Positions 26,616 to 35,776 of a stretch of 44,218 bases of DNA are shown here, piece by piece (the first letter of the stretch is position 1; every line of letters begins with the position of its first letter). The DNA lies in the IMG/VR virus record IMGVR_UViG_3300017598_000986, positions 1 through 44,218 of that record. One strand, given 5' to 3'. The translations under genes were made by a program, and so were the position numbers. The notes below the pieces were generated by a model that was not told the DNA's origin, ran no database searches, and saw nothing but the letters and a program-made list of their open reading frames with translations. The stretch comes from a virus.

Positions 26616-29263
26616 TATTTTATTACCGTAAGTTTAGATTTATTATTATCAACTAAAACATCCATATTATTTTTAAATGCCTCTACGACATGCATTCTTC
26701 GTGTAATATTGTATGGTTTATATACCTCTGTATCAAAATCGATCTCAGTGGCAGTAGCTACTTTATTTTTATTAATATTCCTTATCTCATCTTCAAGTGT
26801 TTTCTTTTCATCTAGCAAAGCTTGAATACTCGGCCAATTATTATCGGCATGTATAGCTGCAGTAGACTCGTGTATGAAATTTCCCTGCTGCTTCATGTCC
26901 GCCATATAATCACTTATGAACCTCTTTCTTGACTGTGACTTATAAGGATTCTTTTCTTCCAGCAAGCTATTAATTTTAGTTATACGATTTTTATTATTAT
27001 ATTTTTTAGAATTGTCGGCTGTTATTACCGCAACATACTGATTATTCATGCTAGTCTGAATAGATTCTCTTAATTCAGTAACTCCTTTGTCTGTAAAAAC
27101 AACAGTCCCATCATGAGCGTCATCCGAGAAAGCTGACCTTGATAGGTTTGCTCCTATGAAAGACATGTACTCTCCCTTTTGTATAATATTTCTTTTTGTA
27201 ATTAAATTTATATAATTATAAGCTTGTGTCATATCATACTCATTACTACTAGTACCTTTTTTAGTTGCGTATTTTTTACTTTCATATATAGATCTTAGTT
27301 TATTCACCGCTTTATATAATAAATAAGTATTTCTAATTTCGGTTTTTTTATTATAAATATTAGGGATATCTATCCGTAAATTACCATCTTCGTCACGTAA
27401 ATAATTTAAAATTGAAGAATCATATTTTGTATCTTTTATAAATTCTGCATTATCGGGATCTAAATTGTTATCAGCATAAGTGAAAACATCGTTTTCATCT
27501 TTGACTTTATAAAAACCTTCAGCCGGAGATTGCAACCCATTTAAAATATATGTATATACATCTTTACCAATATTTTCAAAACTGTATAAATCTTTATAAA
27601 ATAATAGTTCATTTGTTGCCATCATACCGTCATTAGTTAAATCGTGAACAAGATATTTTTCATACCCTACTTGATTATCAGAAGGGACATTAGAAAAAAC
27701 ACTTTTTTCAAATTCTGAATCATACACTAATCTGGTTCCTCTTAGCATTACTCTGGATACAGCGCTTCCTTGCGAAGTTATAGTTGACTCAATACTATTA
27801 ATTGTGCCAACAACAGAAATTCCATCTGAATCTAACATGAGCGCAGGAAATCCTATCATTCTATATGGGCTCCATTCAGCACTCAAAGACATACTTCTAC
27901 CGGCATACTTCATTTGAGTATAATCCATATATGCGAAAGGTTTTAATAAATTACCTATATCACCTTTTGCATCATCTTCATTTACTTCTTCTCCCTCCGA
28001 AGTTTTTTTACCATTATTATTTGTAGTTTTCTTGTCTATTATTAAATCACTTTGTAAATTGGTGTAACTTATAACTTTAGGATTAATACCTTTATAAGTT
28101 TCCTCAAATGTAAAATTTCCTACAGCAACAGACTCATCTAAATCTATTTCCGGAAAAGTAATACACGGAGAAAAATCAATAGGAGATGAACTTGGCTGCA
28201 TAAACGGCACGGTTGCTCTACCAACAATACGAGTTGGTTCATTCATCATGTCCCTAGAAAATGTAAACGCAGATACCTGCTCTGGAAAAAATATATTACA
28301 TAAAGCTGGAGGACCTGCTTCTATAGAAGGCATAAATATCAGACGTAAAGGTTCATTACTATCTTGAAAACCTTTTACATAAAAAGGTTGACATGCTGTG
28401 TAACTAGCAGGAGTAATTAAAGAATAGTGCATGTATTTTTGAAACTCTGTAAGTACCTGCATTAATGTATAAGGTCTTTCATTATATATGTTCTCTATGC
28501 CACTAGATTGAATTTTATTTAAAGCTTCTAAAAATAGATCTACTTTTATTTTCCTTAATAAATCTGGGTTAGGAGTGGCAAAAACCGACCTACCAAATTT
28601 GAATGCGAGTGATCTTAAACCGTAAAATAAATCGTTGTTTTCAAAATATGAATTAAACTGTTGCAGCATTGGAATAAAATCTCCCTTACCCCCTGGCTTA
28701 TCTTCTGCAAACATTCTCTGGAAATCATCTGCTAGTCCATACACTGCAGTAAGCCCTATATCTTTTACTTTTCCTTTAACCGTTTGAGTTTCTTTATTTG
28801 AAACATCTTTTAAATTGTCGTTTGTGGTGGATCCAACCGGAATATCTGCCCCTTTTTCATTTGTAATTACCGTTCTTTCTTCTTGTAATCCGTCAGCGAC
28901 TTTTCTATCTTTTGTCATTATTGCATCAGCTGGTCGAAATTTAGCCTTTATCATAGAACCAAGTAAAGATATTGCTTTTATAACTACAATTTTATTTGAC
29001 TCAGATTTTTGATAATTCAGGCCTGTAACTTCTCCTTCGAATAATAAAAATGTTTTTTTCTCAGAATGTACATAACCAAAAATTTGTACTATGGTTCCGG
29101 GCAGTATGCGTGCAGCGCCGTAACTCGAAGGAAAGGTTATTGAAGCCGCAGGTATTCCTCCCTCAGTTTCTGAAATTGTTATTGAACCAAAATCTACCTT
29201 GATGCCTTCTAGGTAAAGTTCAAAATTATTTTTTAAATCTATTTTTGGTTGTTGTATATTCAT
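26615..29263 (-). CDS. Baseplate hub-like protein (gp27/gpD type)
   Basis: An 882-residue protein placed right after the tape measure gene, the usual site of the tail hub. The first 105 residues (NFELYLEGIKVDFGSITISE, PGTIVQIFGYVHSEKK, FEGEVTGLNYQKS) have the beta-barrel layout of hub proteins of the late-control D/gp27/gp44 group. The central part, about 270-540, holds another beta-rich region. The last about 250 residues are lysine-rich and helical. No lysozyme or peptidase motif is visible. The start codon directly follows the tape measure stop codon. The hub assignment rests on N-terminal layout and position; exact family membership is uncertain. Confidence 0.75.
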   Translation of the reverse strand: MNIQQPKIDLKNNFELYLEGIKVDFGSITISETEGGIPAASITFPSSYGAARILPGTIVQIFGYVHSEKKTFLLFEGEVTGLNYQKSESNKIVVIKAISLLGSMIKAKFRPADAIMTKDRKVADGLQEERTVITNEKGADIPVGSTTNDNLKDVSNKETQTVKGKVKDIGLTAVYGLADDFQRMFAEDKPGGKGDFIPMLQQFNSYFENNDLFYGLRSLAFKFGRSVFATPNPDLLRKIKVDLFLEALNKIQSSGIENIYNERPYTLMQVLTEFQKYMHYSLITPASYTACQPFYVKGFQDSNEPLRLIFMPSIEAGPPALCNIFFPEQVSAFTFSRDMMNEPTRIVGRATVPFMQPSSSPIDFSPCITFPEIDLDESVAVGNFTFEETYKGINPKVISYTNLQSDLIIDKKTTNNNGKKTSEGEEVNEDDAKGDIGNLLKPFAYMDYTQMKYAGRSMSLSAEWSPYRMIGFPALMLDSDGISVVGTINSIESTITSQGSAVSRVMLRGTRLVYDSEFEKSVFSNVPSDNQVGYEKYLVHDLTNDGMMATNELLFYKDLYSFENIGKDVYTYILNGLQSPAEGFYKVKDENDVFTYADNNLDPDNAEFIKDTKYDSSILNYLRDEDGNLRIDIPNIYNKKTEIRNTYLLYKAVNKLRSIYESKKYATKKGTSSNEYDMTQAYNYINLITKRNIIQKGEYMSFIGANLSRSAFSDDAHDGTVVFTDKGVTELRESIQTSMNNQYVAVITADNSKKYNNKNRITKINSLLEEKNPYKSQSRKRFISDYMADMKQQGNFIHESTAAIHADNNWPSIQALLDEKKTLEDEIRNINKNKVATATEIDFDTEVYKPYNITRRMHVVEAFKNNMDVLVDNNKSKLTVIK

Positions 29264-32200
29264 TTAATTATCGTTACTAAACAATTTTTGTATAACACCA
29301 AGGCCATAAGGTAATGGAAAAAGATTACCTGGGGCTGTTGAGTTGTAACTAGTAACAACACCTTTCCCTTCATTTATATATTTATTTCTTATCTCCCTCA
29401 TATCAACCTTCATTGAATTTATATTATCAGGTACCTCAGATCCATCTAAAACGGGCATTTTACTTATTGTTTCTTCAGTAAGTTTCTTTATCCTTGGATC
29501 ATCGTCTTTCCATTCCATTTGGGTAGCTAGGTTTTTTATTGTTGCAGTCATTCCCTCTGTACTGCGTAAATCAAACTGTCTTTTCATGTCTAGTGTTGCT
29601 TCTTGGTACTCTGGTTTATTAACTAATTCCATGTAATTATCTTCATCTTCTTTCTTAATATACCCTACAGCAACATCTTGCGCAAAATTTAATGCAAAAG
29701 CTTTTTCTTGTTCATAGTACGTTCTGCCAGTAGAACTTGGTTTTGGCATTACGTCAGAAACTTGTTCCCTTATTTTCTCGTTTCCAGAAATTACCATTCC
29801 TGTATAACTCGTCGATAAATTTTCCATATATGAACGCGTCTCATCATCGATGCCCAAGCCAATCCAATCCTCTTTAAATTTTCGATCAAATCTGTCCACC
29901 TTTGTTCTAATTGTATTTCCTTTTTCATCCTCAACATTTTTGTATAAGGGGTATCCTTCATTAATATTTGTTTTAACAAGAGTTAAAAAGGTATCTATGG
30001 GGTCTGTACCTCGCATAAATTCATTTAATTGTTCAAGATCAGCATCTTCTGCATTCTCTAAAGTTTTTTGTATACCTTTAAATAATATTGGGTTTTCTTT
30101 CTTGAGCTTTTTCATTCCGGGAGACTCTAGAAACAGATCAGTGTTTTCTTGTATACCAAGTCTATAACCTTCGCCCATTTGTCCTGTAATTTCAAATTGA
30201 AGATCTTTTATCTCTTTAGTTTCGTCATCTATCTCTTCTAAATCTTTATCTAGTTGTTTTTCGGTTTTTATTTTATATCCAATATCATCAGAAGCTTTCA
30301 TTCCTTGAAAAATAACGCGCGATTTTTGAATATCGGATAATCCTTCAGTTGTAAAATCTACTTTTCCTGATTCAAGTAAATTACTGACTATAATATTGGA
30401 ATCTAATAATTCTCCTTCATCATCGTAAAACAATTTTTTATCAGTTTCAATTAAATCGGAAACTTGATCGGCTATTTTCATTTGTTCTCTTGACGACATA
30501 AAATCAATATCCTTGTTTTTAGCAGCTACATACATTGACCTTAAAAAACTTGTTTCATCATCATACTCAAACTCATTTTTCGCTATAGATATTGACCTTT
30601 CTATTTCTTTTTCTGTTTTTCCTCGATCTTTCAATGTTTCTCTCATTCTAGTTTCTAGGGCTTGTCCAAATTTTCCACTGAACCCTTCAGTCAAATATCT
30701 CATGTATATTGGATTTTGTATTTCAGTGAGATCTATGTCCCTACTAGACTCGTCTGTACTAAAAAATTCTGTTAAAAAGCCCTCATCCAAAGTACCTTTA
30801 TTAACATTTGCTTTGGTTCCAAACATTCTGGGTAAAGTAATCTCTCCGAATGGGGTCTGTATATCTTGCGACCTGTCGGTAAAATACTTTTCTTTCATGT
30901 CTCCCCAACCGTAAGATAACCATTTAGATGCTTCATTAATAGAAGGGCCATCACCGAGTAAAAGACCTGTATTCATAAAGTTAGCACTTACTTCGCCCCA
31001 AAAAGTAGTTTCCATGTCTTCCAGATCACTTTTTGTTTTAGTTGTTATCTCTCCAGAAAGTAATCTATCACCCCTCTTATCTTCAGGATCTAAAGTCATT
31101 TGTTTAAATTTTTCTACAACTACTCTAGCTTCATCTTTTGTCAAGTTTACCTGCGACATTAGTATACCTTCGAGTTGTCTAGGATTTATTTTTGTATCCT
31201 GCCCCATAATATCTTTCCAAAACCCTACTCCCAGACTTATTTGGTCCAGCACAGCTTCATCTAATGTCTTGTCACCGTAAACGTCTTCTGCTCCTCTAGA
31301 CGTAAACTCCATCCAATCTCCGTAGTCTTGCATACCTCCAGAAGTAGCATCTATATTATCTTGAAGATTTCCACCTGTGGTGCCACCACTAAAATATTGC
31401 CCCATAGTCATTACTTGACCCAAAGGTCCTGCCTGATTTCTATTATACAGATTTAATAGAGATTGTGACACACCAGACTGTCCACCCAGTCTGTATACAG
31501 ACTGCTGTACATATGGATCTGTACTTTGTACTAGCTGTTGTGCTTCTACTTTTGCATCTATATAAGACTGTGCAACAGTTTCTCTTAACATAGGAGCTTG
31601 TTTAAAAGCTTCCATAGTATTAGTAACTTCGCCAAGAAGCTCGGTTGGTGACTGCTTAAGCACTCCGCCATAAAATCTCATGCGGTCCGACATACTGCGC
31701 ATTTCTTCTACGCTAACCATAGATTTTTGTTCAAGTTCAGCCATAATATTTATAGCATCTTCTTGAAATACCCCAAGATTTCTAGCTATTTGTCGTGTGT
31801 CCTCGGTGATAGTTTGTAACTTTTCTTGTAATTGATCTACATTACGTACATTTGAAAATCCGCCCATGTTGCCAAACTGCAGGATATTTTGGCCTACTTC
31901 ATCTAAATCATACTCCTGTGCATACCCTTGATAGGAATCTGTGAAATTTACTACGTCTTGTGCTAAACCGCGGGCTTCAGTTTTAGATATGTTGCCAAAT
32001 TGCTGTCTGGCTATTTCCCTTATTCCGCCAGCCAGATCTTCTCTCTTATTATAAGCACCGGAAATAAATTCGTCTCCAAGCATTGCTAAATCGGTTGCTA
32101 ACATGGCACCAGGAGCTAATAAATAGCCTCCGATATTTGCTATCATTCCGACGGGCGTGCTGGTAAATTCATTATATGCAGCACCGGGATTCTGAAAAAC

Positions 32201-32743
32201 ATCTGCTACACCTTCTTTTAATTTTTTATCAGAATATCTTCCATAAGCGCTTAAAGGAATAGGTCCTTTTATATCTCCACCAAAACCTAAACTTCCTAGA
32301 AGGTATTCACCAAAGCTGTCTGGCAACATTTCGCCATAAGGATTTGGTGCTTGCTGTTGTTCTTCGGGTTGAAATCTTTGTATCACAGTTGAGGTTCTAT
32401 CTGAAAGCATAGATAAATCTTGTCTAACACGGTTCACTCCCGTAGAAAGATTTTGATACATTTCATTTGCCTGTGCCTGCGCTTTTTGCCAAAAAGTTTG
32501 GTCGAATGTGTTGCCAAACTGCCCCTGCATAGGAAGCATGTTCGGGTCAGGCAAGGGCGCAAACTGTGGATTTACAAAGTCTGTAGTATTTACAAATTGC
32601 GCACCAGCATTACTACCAACACCAAGAGCCAAGTCAAGTTTGTTACGTATCTCTTCAGCTTGACGAGCTATGTCACCTGGATCAAGAACTACATTATAAG
32701 TTATTTGATTTTGACCTTCATCTATAATTGCTTCTTCTGGCAC
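29264..32743 (-). CDS. Tail tape measure protein
   Basis: An 1159-residue, largely helical protein rich in Gln, Glu and Lys. It follows directly on the chaperone pair, the standard tape measure position. The N-terminal 200 residues are Pro/Gln-rich and disordered-looking; a hydrophobic stretch near 195-220 (GMIANIGGYLLAPGAMLATDLAML) fits the membrane-active part of tape measures; long helical segments follow (QLQEKLQTITEDTRQIARNL). Tape measures set tail length at roughly 0.15 nm per residue, so a tail of about 170 nm would be expected if it is the only ruler. It starts with GTG right after the chaperone stop, with GGAG upstream. Confidence 0.82.
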   Translation of the reverse strand: MPEEAIIDEGQNQITYNVVLDPGDIARQAEEIRNKLDLALGVGSNAGAQFVNTTDFVNPQFAPLPDPNMLPMQGQFGNTFDQTFWQKAQAQANEMYQNLSTGVNRVRQDLSMLSDRTSTVIQRFQPEEQQQAPNPYGEMLPDSFGEYLLGSLGFGGDIKGPIPLSAYGRYSDKKLKEGVADVFQNPGAAYNEFTSTPVGMIANIGGYLLAPGAMLATDLAMLGDEFISGAYNKREDLAGGIREIARQQFGNISKTEARGLAQDVVNFTDSYQGYAQEYDLDEVGQNILQFGNMGGFSNVRNVDQLQEKLQTITEDTRQIARNLGVFQEDAINIMAELEQKSMVSVEEMRSMSDRMRFYGGVLKQSPTELLGEVTNTMEAFKQAPMLRETVAQSYIDAKVEAQQLVQSTDPYVQQSVYRLGGQSGVSQSLLNLYNRNQAGPLGQVMTMGQYFSGGTTGGNLQDNIDATSGGMQDYGDWMEFTSRGAEDVYGDKTLDEAVLDQISLGVGFWKDIMGQDTKINPRQLEGILMSQVNLTKDEARVVVEKFKQMTLDPEDKRGDRLLSGEITTKTKSDLEDMETTFWGEVSANFMNTGLLLGDGPSINEASKWLSYGWGDMKEKYFTDRSQDIQTPFGEITLPRMFGTKANVNKGTLDEGFLTEFFSTDESSRDIDLTEIQNPIYMRYLTEGFSGKFGQALETRMRETLKDRGKTEKEIERSISIAKNEFEYDDETSFLRSMYVAAKNKDIDFMSSREQMKIADQVSDLIETDKKLFYDDEGELLDSNIIVSNLLESGKVDFTTEGLSDIQKSRVIFQGMKASDDIGYKIKTEKQLDKDLEEIDDETKEIKDLQFEITGQMGEGYRLGIQENTDLFLESPGMKKLKKENPILFKGIQKTLENAEDADLEQLNEFMRGTDPIDTFLTLVKTNINEGYPLYKNVEDEKGNTIRTKVDRFDRKFKEDWIGLGIDDETRSYMENLSTSYTGMVISGNEKIREQVSDVMPKPSSTGRTYYEQEKAFALNFAQDVAVGYIKKEDEDNYMELVNKPEYQEATLDMKRQFDLRSTEGMTATIKNLATQMEWKDDDPRIKKLTEETISKMPVLDGSEVPDNINSMKVDMREIRNKYINEGKGVVTSYNSTAPGNLFPLPYGLGVIQKLFSNDN

Positions 32744-33525
32744 TTAATTTTTCTCCAATTTCATAAGATCTTTGATATCCATGTTATTTACTTCAGTGTC
32801 GAATTTTTTACCAACCTTGGGTTTAAACGTTACCTGATCTTTAAACATTGTTCTGAATCCTTTTAAGTTTTCAAATATCTCCTCTTTGCCTACTTTTTTA
32901 GTCTTAGATGAACTTTTTTTACCAAACAATAAATCACTATAATCTTTCAAGTAATCATTTAATAATTTTACATCAGCCTTGCCTCCGGCCACCATTACTG
33001 ATGCTACAGTCAAAAGCTGTTCTAAATACCGTGCATTATATTCCTGATCTACTGCTTTGATTAGAATAGCCTCTCGTACACTGCCGGGCTCACCAAGATT
33101 TACTCTGGCTGCGGCTCTGACTTTTCTGGCAAGGGGCCCGTTTCCGAAAAATTTTCTTCTACATTCTCCAATTCAAGGGATTTCCGAACATCTTTTTCTA
33201 AACTGTTTTGTGCTTTCACTAATTTATCGATAATTGAATTTGATAAATTTTCTAAATATTTTAAAGCATCATCTGAATCCTTGAACTCTTTTTCTCCATA
33301 ATTAATTACGGTTTTACTTAATAACTTTAAACTATAACTATGAATTACGTATGCTGCGGGAGTATTTTTAAGTTTGTCTTTACCCATATCAGCTTCTATA
33401 ATTAACTGGTCTTTTCCAGATAAACTTCTCACCGTTGAAAATAATTTATCTCCTAAAACTGGTACTTTTCTAGTAGCATATCCTTTGTCGAACAATTCTT
33501 CTAGAATACGTGCTGTTTCGTCCAT
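32744..33525 (-). CDS. Tail assembly chaperone GT, predicted -1 frameshift fusion
   Basis: Ribosomes reading the 141-codon G gene can slip -1 at A AAT TTT (33148-33154) and continue in the -1 frame, which is open from that point to the stop at 32744-32746. The fusion would be 260 residues: G residues 1-126, then a 134-residue T part starting FGNGPLARKVRAAARV and containing AILIKAVDQEYNARYLEQLL. The -1 frame has a TGA eight codons before the slippery heptamer, so it is open only beyond that point. The T part has no convincing start of its own; the TTG at 33011-33013 lies inside the continuous -1 frame. G/GT pairs made by frameshift just before the tape measure gene are the hallmark of long-tailed phages; they chaperone tape measure assembly. 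Confidence 0.82.
33100..33525 (-). CDS. Tail assembly chaperone G
   Basis: A 141-residue acidic protein. The N-terminus has RKVPVLGDKLFSTVRSLSGKDQLIIEADM, the layout of tail chaperones; the C-terminal tail after residue 126 (SETGPLPEKSEPQPE) is Pro/Glu-rich and would be replaced on frameshifting. It is the first gene of the leftward block, with a strong AGAGGAG site 3 bases before the ATG and a promoter-like motif above. It is expected to bind the tape measure protein during tail assembly and be absent from the virion. Confidence 0.82.
   Translation of the reverse strand: MDETARILEELFDKGYATRKVPVLGDKLFSTVRSLSGKDQLIIEADMGKDKLKNTPAAYVIHSYSLKLLSKTVINYGEKEFKDSDDALKYLENLSNSIIDKLVKAQNSLEKDVRKSLELENVEENFSETGPLPEKSEPQPE
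33148..33154 (-). promoter_or_regulatory. Slippery heptamer A AAT TTT for -1 frameshifting
   Basis: Read leftward, zero-frame codons are GAA AAT TTT TCG, which gives the X XXY YYZ heptamer A AAT TTT. After slippage the frame continues as TTC GGA AAC GGG CCC. A GC-rich tract follows within 10 bases and could form stimulatory structure with downstream bases. The site lies about 50 bases before the zero-frame stop at 33100-33102. Confidence 0.8.
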
Positions 33526-33528
33526 TTT

Positions 33529-33535
33529 CTCCTCT
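33529..33535 (-). promoter_or_regulatory. Shine-Dalgarno AGAGGAG for chaperone G
   Basis: AGAGGAG three bases before the ATG at 33523-33525; strong and decides the start. Confidence 0.8.
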
Positions 33536-33556
33536 GATTTGATTTAAGTGTAAATA

Positions 33557-33596
33557 TGTATATATTCAATATAGTCATTTAATTTGTCTATTTCAA
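33557..33596 (-). promoter_or_regulatory. Leftward promoter with repeated motif, copy 1
   Basis: TTGAAA (33591-33596), a 17-base spacer and TATATT (33568-33573) form a good sigma-70-type promoter read leftward. The part 33557-33588 also matches the site upstream of the tail-collar gene (17123-17154) across about 30 bases, sharing GACAAATT, AATG, CTATATT and ATATACA in order. It would drive the chaperone, tape measure and baseplate genes. Confidence 0.65.
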
Positions 33597-33622
33597 TAGT
33601 TGAGCCATATTTTTGGTATAAG
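33583..33622 (+). promoter_or_regulatory. Candidate rightward promoter elements
   Basis: Two overlapping possibilities: an extended -10, TGGTATAAG at 33614-33622, without a clear -35; or TTTG (33583-33586), 21 bases, then TATTTTTG (33608-33615), which fits the Bacteroidota TTTG/TAnnTTTG pattern. AT-rich DNA yields such matches by chance, so neither is firm. Confidence 0.35.
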
Positions 33623-33672
33623 AAATACGCAAATAAGACACCCGTTTTGGGTAAATTTAATCAAAAAATAAA

Positions 33673-35046
33673 ATGTTTATTTTATTAGGAAGTAGAGCAT
33701 ACATCGCGGGGTTACCTGCTAACATATTGCAGGCTACTCGTCATATGCTTACAATTGATAATCCACTCTTTTTCAAGAGAATGGATATGGGTCTATCCAA
33801 TTGGTCTACCCCCTCTAATTTAATTTACTATAAAATTGATGGGGATGTCATAGATGTGCCTATAGGTGCTTTACACAGTGTAATAGAAATGTGTCAAAAA
33901 GATAATATTAACGATATTGAAATAAAAGATAATAGAGTATCTAACATACAATCAGAGTATTTTAAAGACTTAAAATTTACGGGGACTCTGCGCGATTATC
34001 AGCAAAATATTGTAGACGCCTGTATGGACAAAACAGTTGGTATTATAGAAGCAATGACTGGATCTGGAAAAACTATTACTTTTGTAGCACTTGCTATCAA
34101 GCGAAAAGAACCCACTCTTATACTCGTACACACCATTGAATTGGCTAATCAAACAGTTAATGCTTTTGCTAAGTTTACTAACCTGAACGCGGAAGATATT
34201 GGGTTTATTGGTGACGGCAGATGGGAAGTAAAACCTATAACAATAGCCCTTCACCAAACAATGGCAAAGCTTGAGGATAACAGATTTGGTCTCATAAACG
34301 AACGGTTTGGTCAGATTATTGCAGATGAAGTGCATATAGTTGGTGCTGAGACATACTATCATACGATGACACATCTGTCTGCTAAATATAAATTTGGTTT
34401 TAGTGCTACCCCTAAAAGAGATGATGGCTTGACAGAAGTTATACATTTTGCAACTGGACCAAAAATATATACTGTAGACACAGCATTACTTGAAGATGTA
34501 TTAGTTAAACCAAACATAGTTAAAATTAATACTAATTATCATTTCCCTATTTTCAGTAGTGATGAATACCAAACTTTGATTACAGACTTATCAGAAGATA
34601 AGGATAGAAATCAATTGATAGTAGACACATCACGTACCCCTGAGTACAAGGACAGAACAATGTGTTTTTTATGTGTGCGTATTGCACAAGTAAACGCCCT
34701 TAAAGAACATTTTGGAGACGAGGCTGAAATATTAACATCAAAGATGACAAAGAAGCAACGGAAACTGGTAATGGAAAAATTACTTGATGGCAGATGTAAA
34801 AAAATAATATCTACCTATGCTTTATTTAGTACTGGTATAGATGTTCCTAAATTAGATCTTGCTTTTCTTTGTGCTCCCCTACAATCAGAAGTAAAACTTA
34901 AACAAACTGCTGGGCGGCTTATGAGGAAAGCTCCTGGTAAAACAGAAGCAACAATGATAGACTTTATAGATGTAAAAGTATCGTTACTTAAATATCAATC
35001 TTATAAACGAAATTCAATATATAAAAAATTATGGTCAGAGAAATAA
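33673..35046 (+). CDS. UvsW-like superfamily 2 DNA helicase
   Basis: A 457-residue SF2 helicase. LRDYQQNIVDA is the Q-motif-like entry; motif I is TGSGKT (130-134 region), motif II is DEVH (218-221), motif III SATP near 245, and motif VI QTAGRLMRK near 411-419. A 100-residue N-terminal domain precedes the core, as in T4 UvsW and phage relatives. The family unwinds branched DNA and R-loops and helps switch from origin-based to recombination-based replication. It is the first rightward gene; no good SD precedes the ATG. Its 3' end overlaps the deformylase gene by 16 bases. Confidence 0.9.
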   Translation: MFILLGSRAYIAGLPANILQATRHMLTIDNPLFFKRMDMGLSNWSTPSNLIYYKIDGDVIDVPIGALHSVIEMCQKDNINDIEIKDNRVSNIQSEYFKDLKFTGTLRDYQQNIVDACMDKTVGIIEAMTGSGKTITFVALAIKRKEPTLILVHTIELANQTVNAFAKFTNLNAEDIGFIGDGRWEVKPITIALHQTMAKLEDNRFGLINERFGQIIADEVHIVGAETYYHTMTHLSAKYKFGFSATPKRDDGLTEVIHFATGPKIYTVDTALLEDVLVKPNIVKINTNYHFPIFSSDEYQTLITDLSEDKDRNQLIVDTSRTPEYKDRTMCFLCVRIAQVNALKEHFGDEAEILTSKMTKKQRKLVMEKLLDGRCKKIISTYALFSTGIDVPKLDLAFLCAPLQSEVKLKQTAGRLMRKAPGKTEATMIDFIDVKVSLLKYQSYKRNSIYKKLWSEK

Positions 35047-35561
35047 ATATCTATGGAAACCCAGTCCTGGATCAGGTCTGTGTCCCCTGTGAACTTAAAG
35101 AGAAAAAATCTTTTCTCAGTGATGTGTCTGAAGATGTTGAACAAGTTTGGCCCGATGAAATTGTCGAACTTGTGCAAGACTTAAAAGATACTGCCAACTC
35201 AAATGTAGAAAATACTCTAGGACTTGCAGCTCCGCAAATATGGTGGAAAGATACACCTTGCCCGGCAATATTTGTAGTCCGAGCAAATAAAGGAAGCGAA
35301 GAAATACCAGAGTGGGTCTACACCGAGCTCTTGAATCCGGAAATAAAAACCAGTGGCAAAACCGTACGTCCGCTGGAAGGATGCCTGAGTGTGCCAAAAT
35401 ATATGAGGCCTGTCAAGAGGGAAGCAAATGTCACTGTAACATATCAACTTGTATCTGGTCCAGAAGTATATACTTCTAAACTTTTTGGTAAAAATGATTT
35501 TAATGCGATCGTCATTCAACATGAATACGATCATCTAATGGGAAAACTTATAAAAAAATAA
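35031..35561 (+). CDS. def: Peptide deformylase
   Basis: A 176-residue metal-dependent peptide deformylase, the enzyme that removes the formyl group from nascent N-terminal methionine. All three motifs are present: motif 1 GLAAPQI (64-70), motif 2 EGCLS with metal-binding Cys118, and motif 3 QHEYDHL with His164, catalytic Glu165 and His168. Length is normal for the family, but there is an insert of about 20 residues (about 23-43) before the first helix. Phage-encoded deformylases are known in marine myoviruses, where they are thought to keep translation of phage proteins efficient. The 16-base overlap with the helicase implies coupled translation. Confidence 0.94.
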   Translation: MVREINIYGNPVLDQVCVPCELKEKKSFLSDVSEDVEQVWPDEIVELVQDLKDTANSNVENTLGLAAPQIWWKDTPCPAIFVVRANKGSEEIPEWVYTELLNPEIKTSGKTVRPLEGCLSVPKYMRPVKREANVTVTYQLVSGPEVYTSKLFGKNDFNAIVIQHEYDHLMGKLIKK

Positions 35562-35572
35562 GGAAACATCAT

Positions 35573-35773
35573 ATGTCTAAAACAACCTTGACAACCGAAG
35601 AAATTGCAGAACGCAGAAAAAAATTCTTCGAAGAAATGGATACAGAGTATCCTCCAGTGGTGGACTTTGTAGCTACTAATTCCGGAATTCTTGAACCTAA
35701 ACCTCAAAATCAAGAAGAATGGGATAATTTTCATGAAAATCTACAATTTGTAGACGGAACAAACAGAGGGTAA
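35573..35773 (+). CDS. Small acidic protein of unknown function
   Basis: A 66-residue protein, highly charged, with a helical N-terminal part (TTEEIAERRKKFFEEMD) and no recognisable domain. An AAGGAAAC site precedes the ATG, and it sits in the operon between the deformylase and a cysteine-containing protein, so it is probably expressed. No function can be assigned. Confidence 0.72.
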   Translation: MSKTTLTTEEIAERRKKFFEEMDTEYPPVVDFVATNSGILEPKPQNQEEWDNFHENLQFVDGTNRG

Positions 35774-35776
35774 CTA

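Larger units (their letters stand above)
33526..33672. promoter_or_regulatory. Divergent intergenic control region
   Basis: This 147-base AT-rich gap separates the leftward tail genes from the rightward replication genes and is the only sizeable non-coding stretch in the window. It holds a leftward promoter and SD, candidate rightward -10 elements and a small ACCC-GTTTT-GGGT inverted repeat at about 33641-33653. I see no RNA gene in it. Confidence 0.75.

Noticed and set aside
32744-33013. Separate small gene starting at TTG 33013
   Set aside because: The frame is open well upstream, has no SD at the TTG, and fits as the -1 frameshift extension of the chaperone gene.
33526-33672. tRNA or small RNA gene in the largest gap
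   Set aside because: No cloverleaf or stable long hairpin is apparent; the gap is filled by promoter and SD elements.
33970-34446. Leftward 158-codon frame inside the helicase gene
   Set aside because: It is antisense to conserved helicase motifs and encodes no recognisable sequence.
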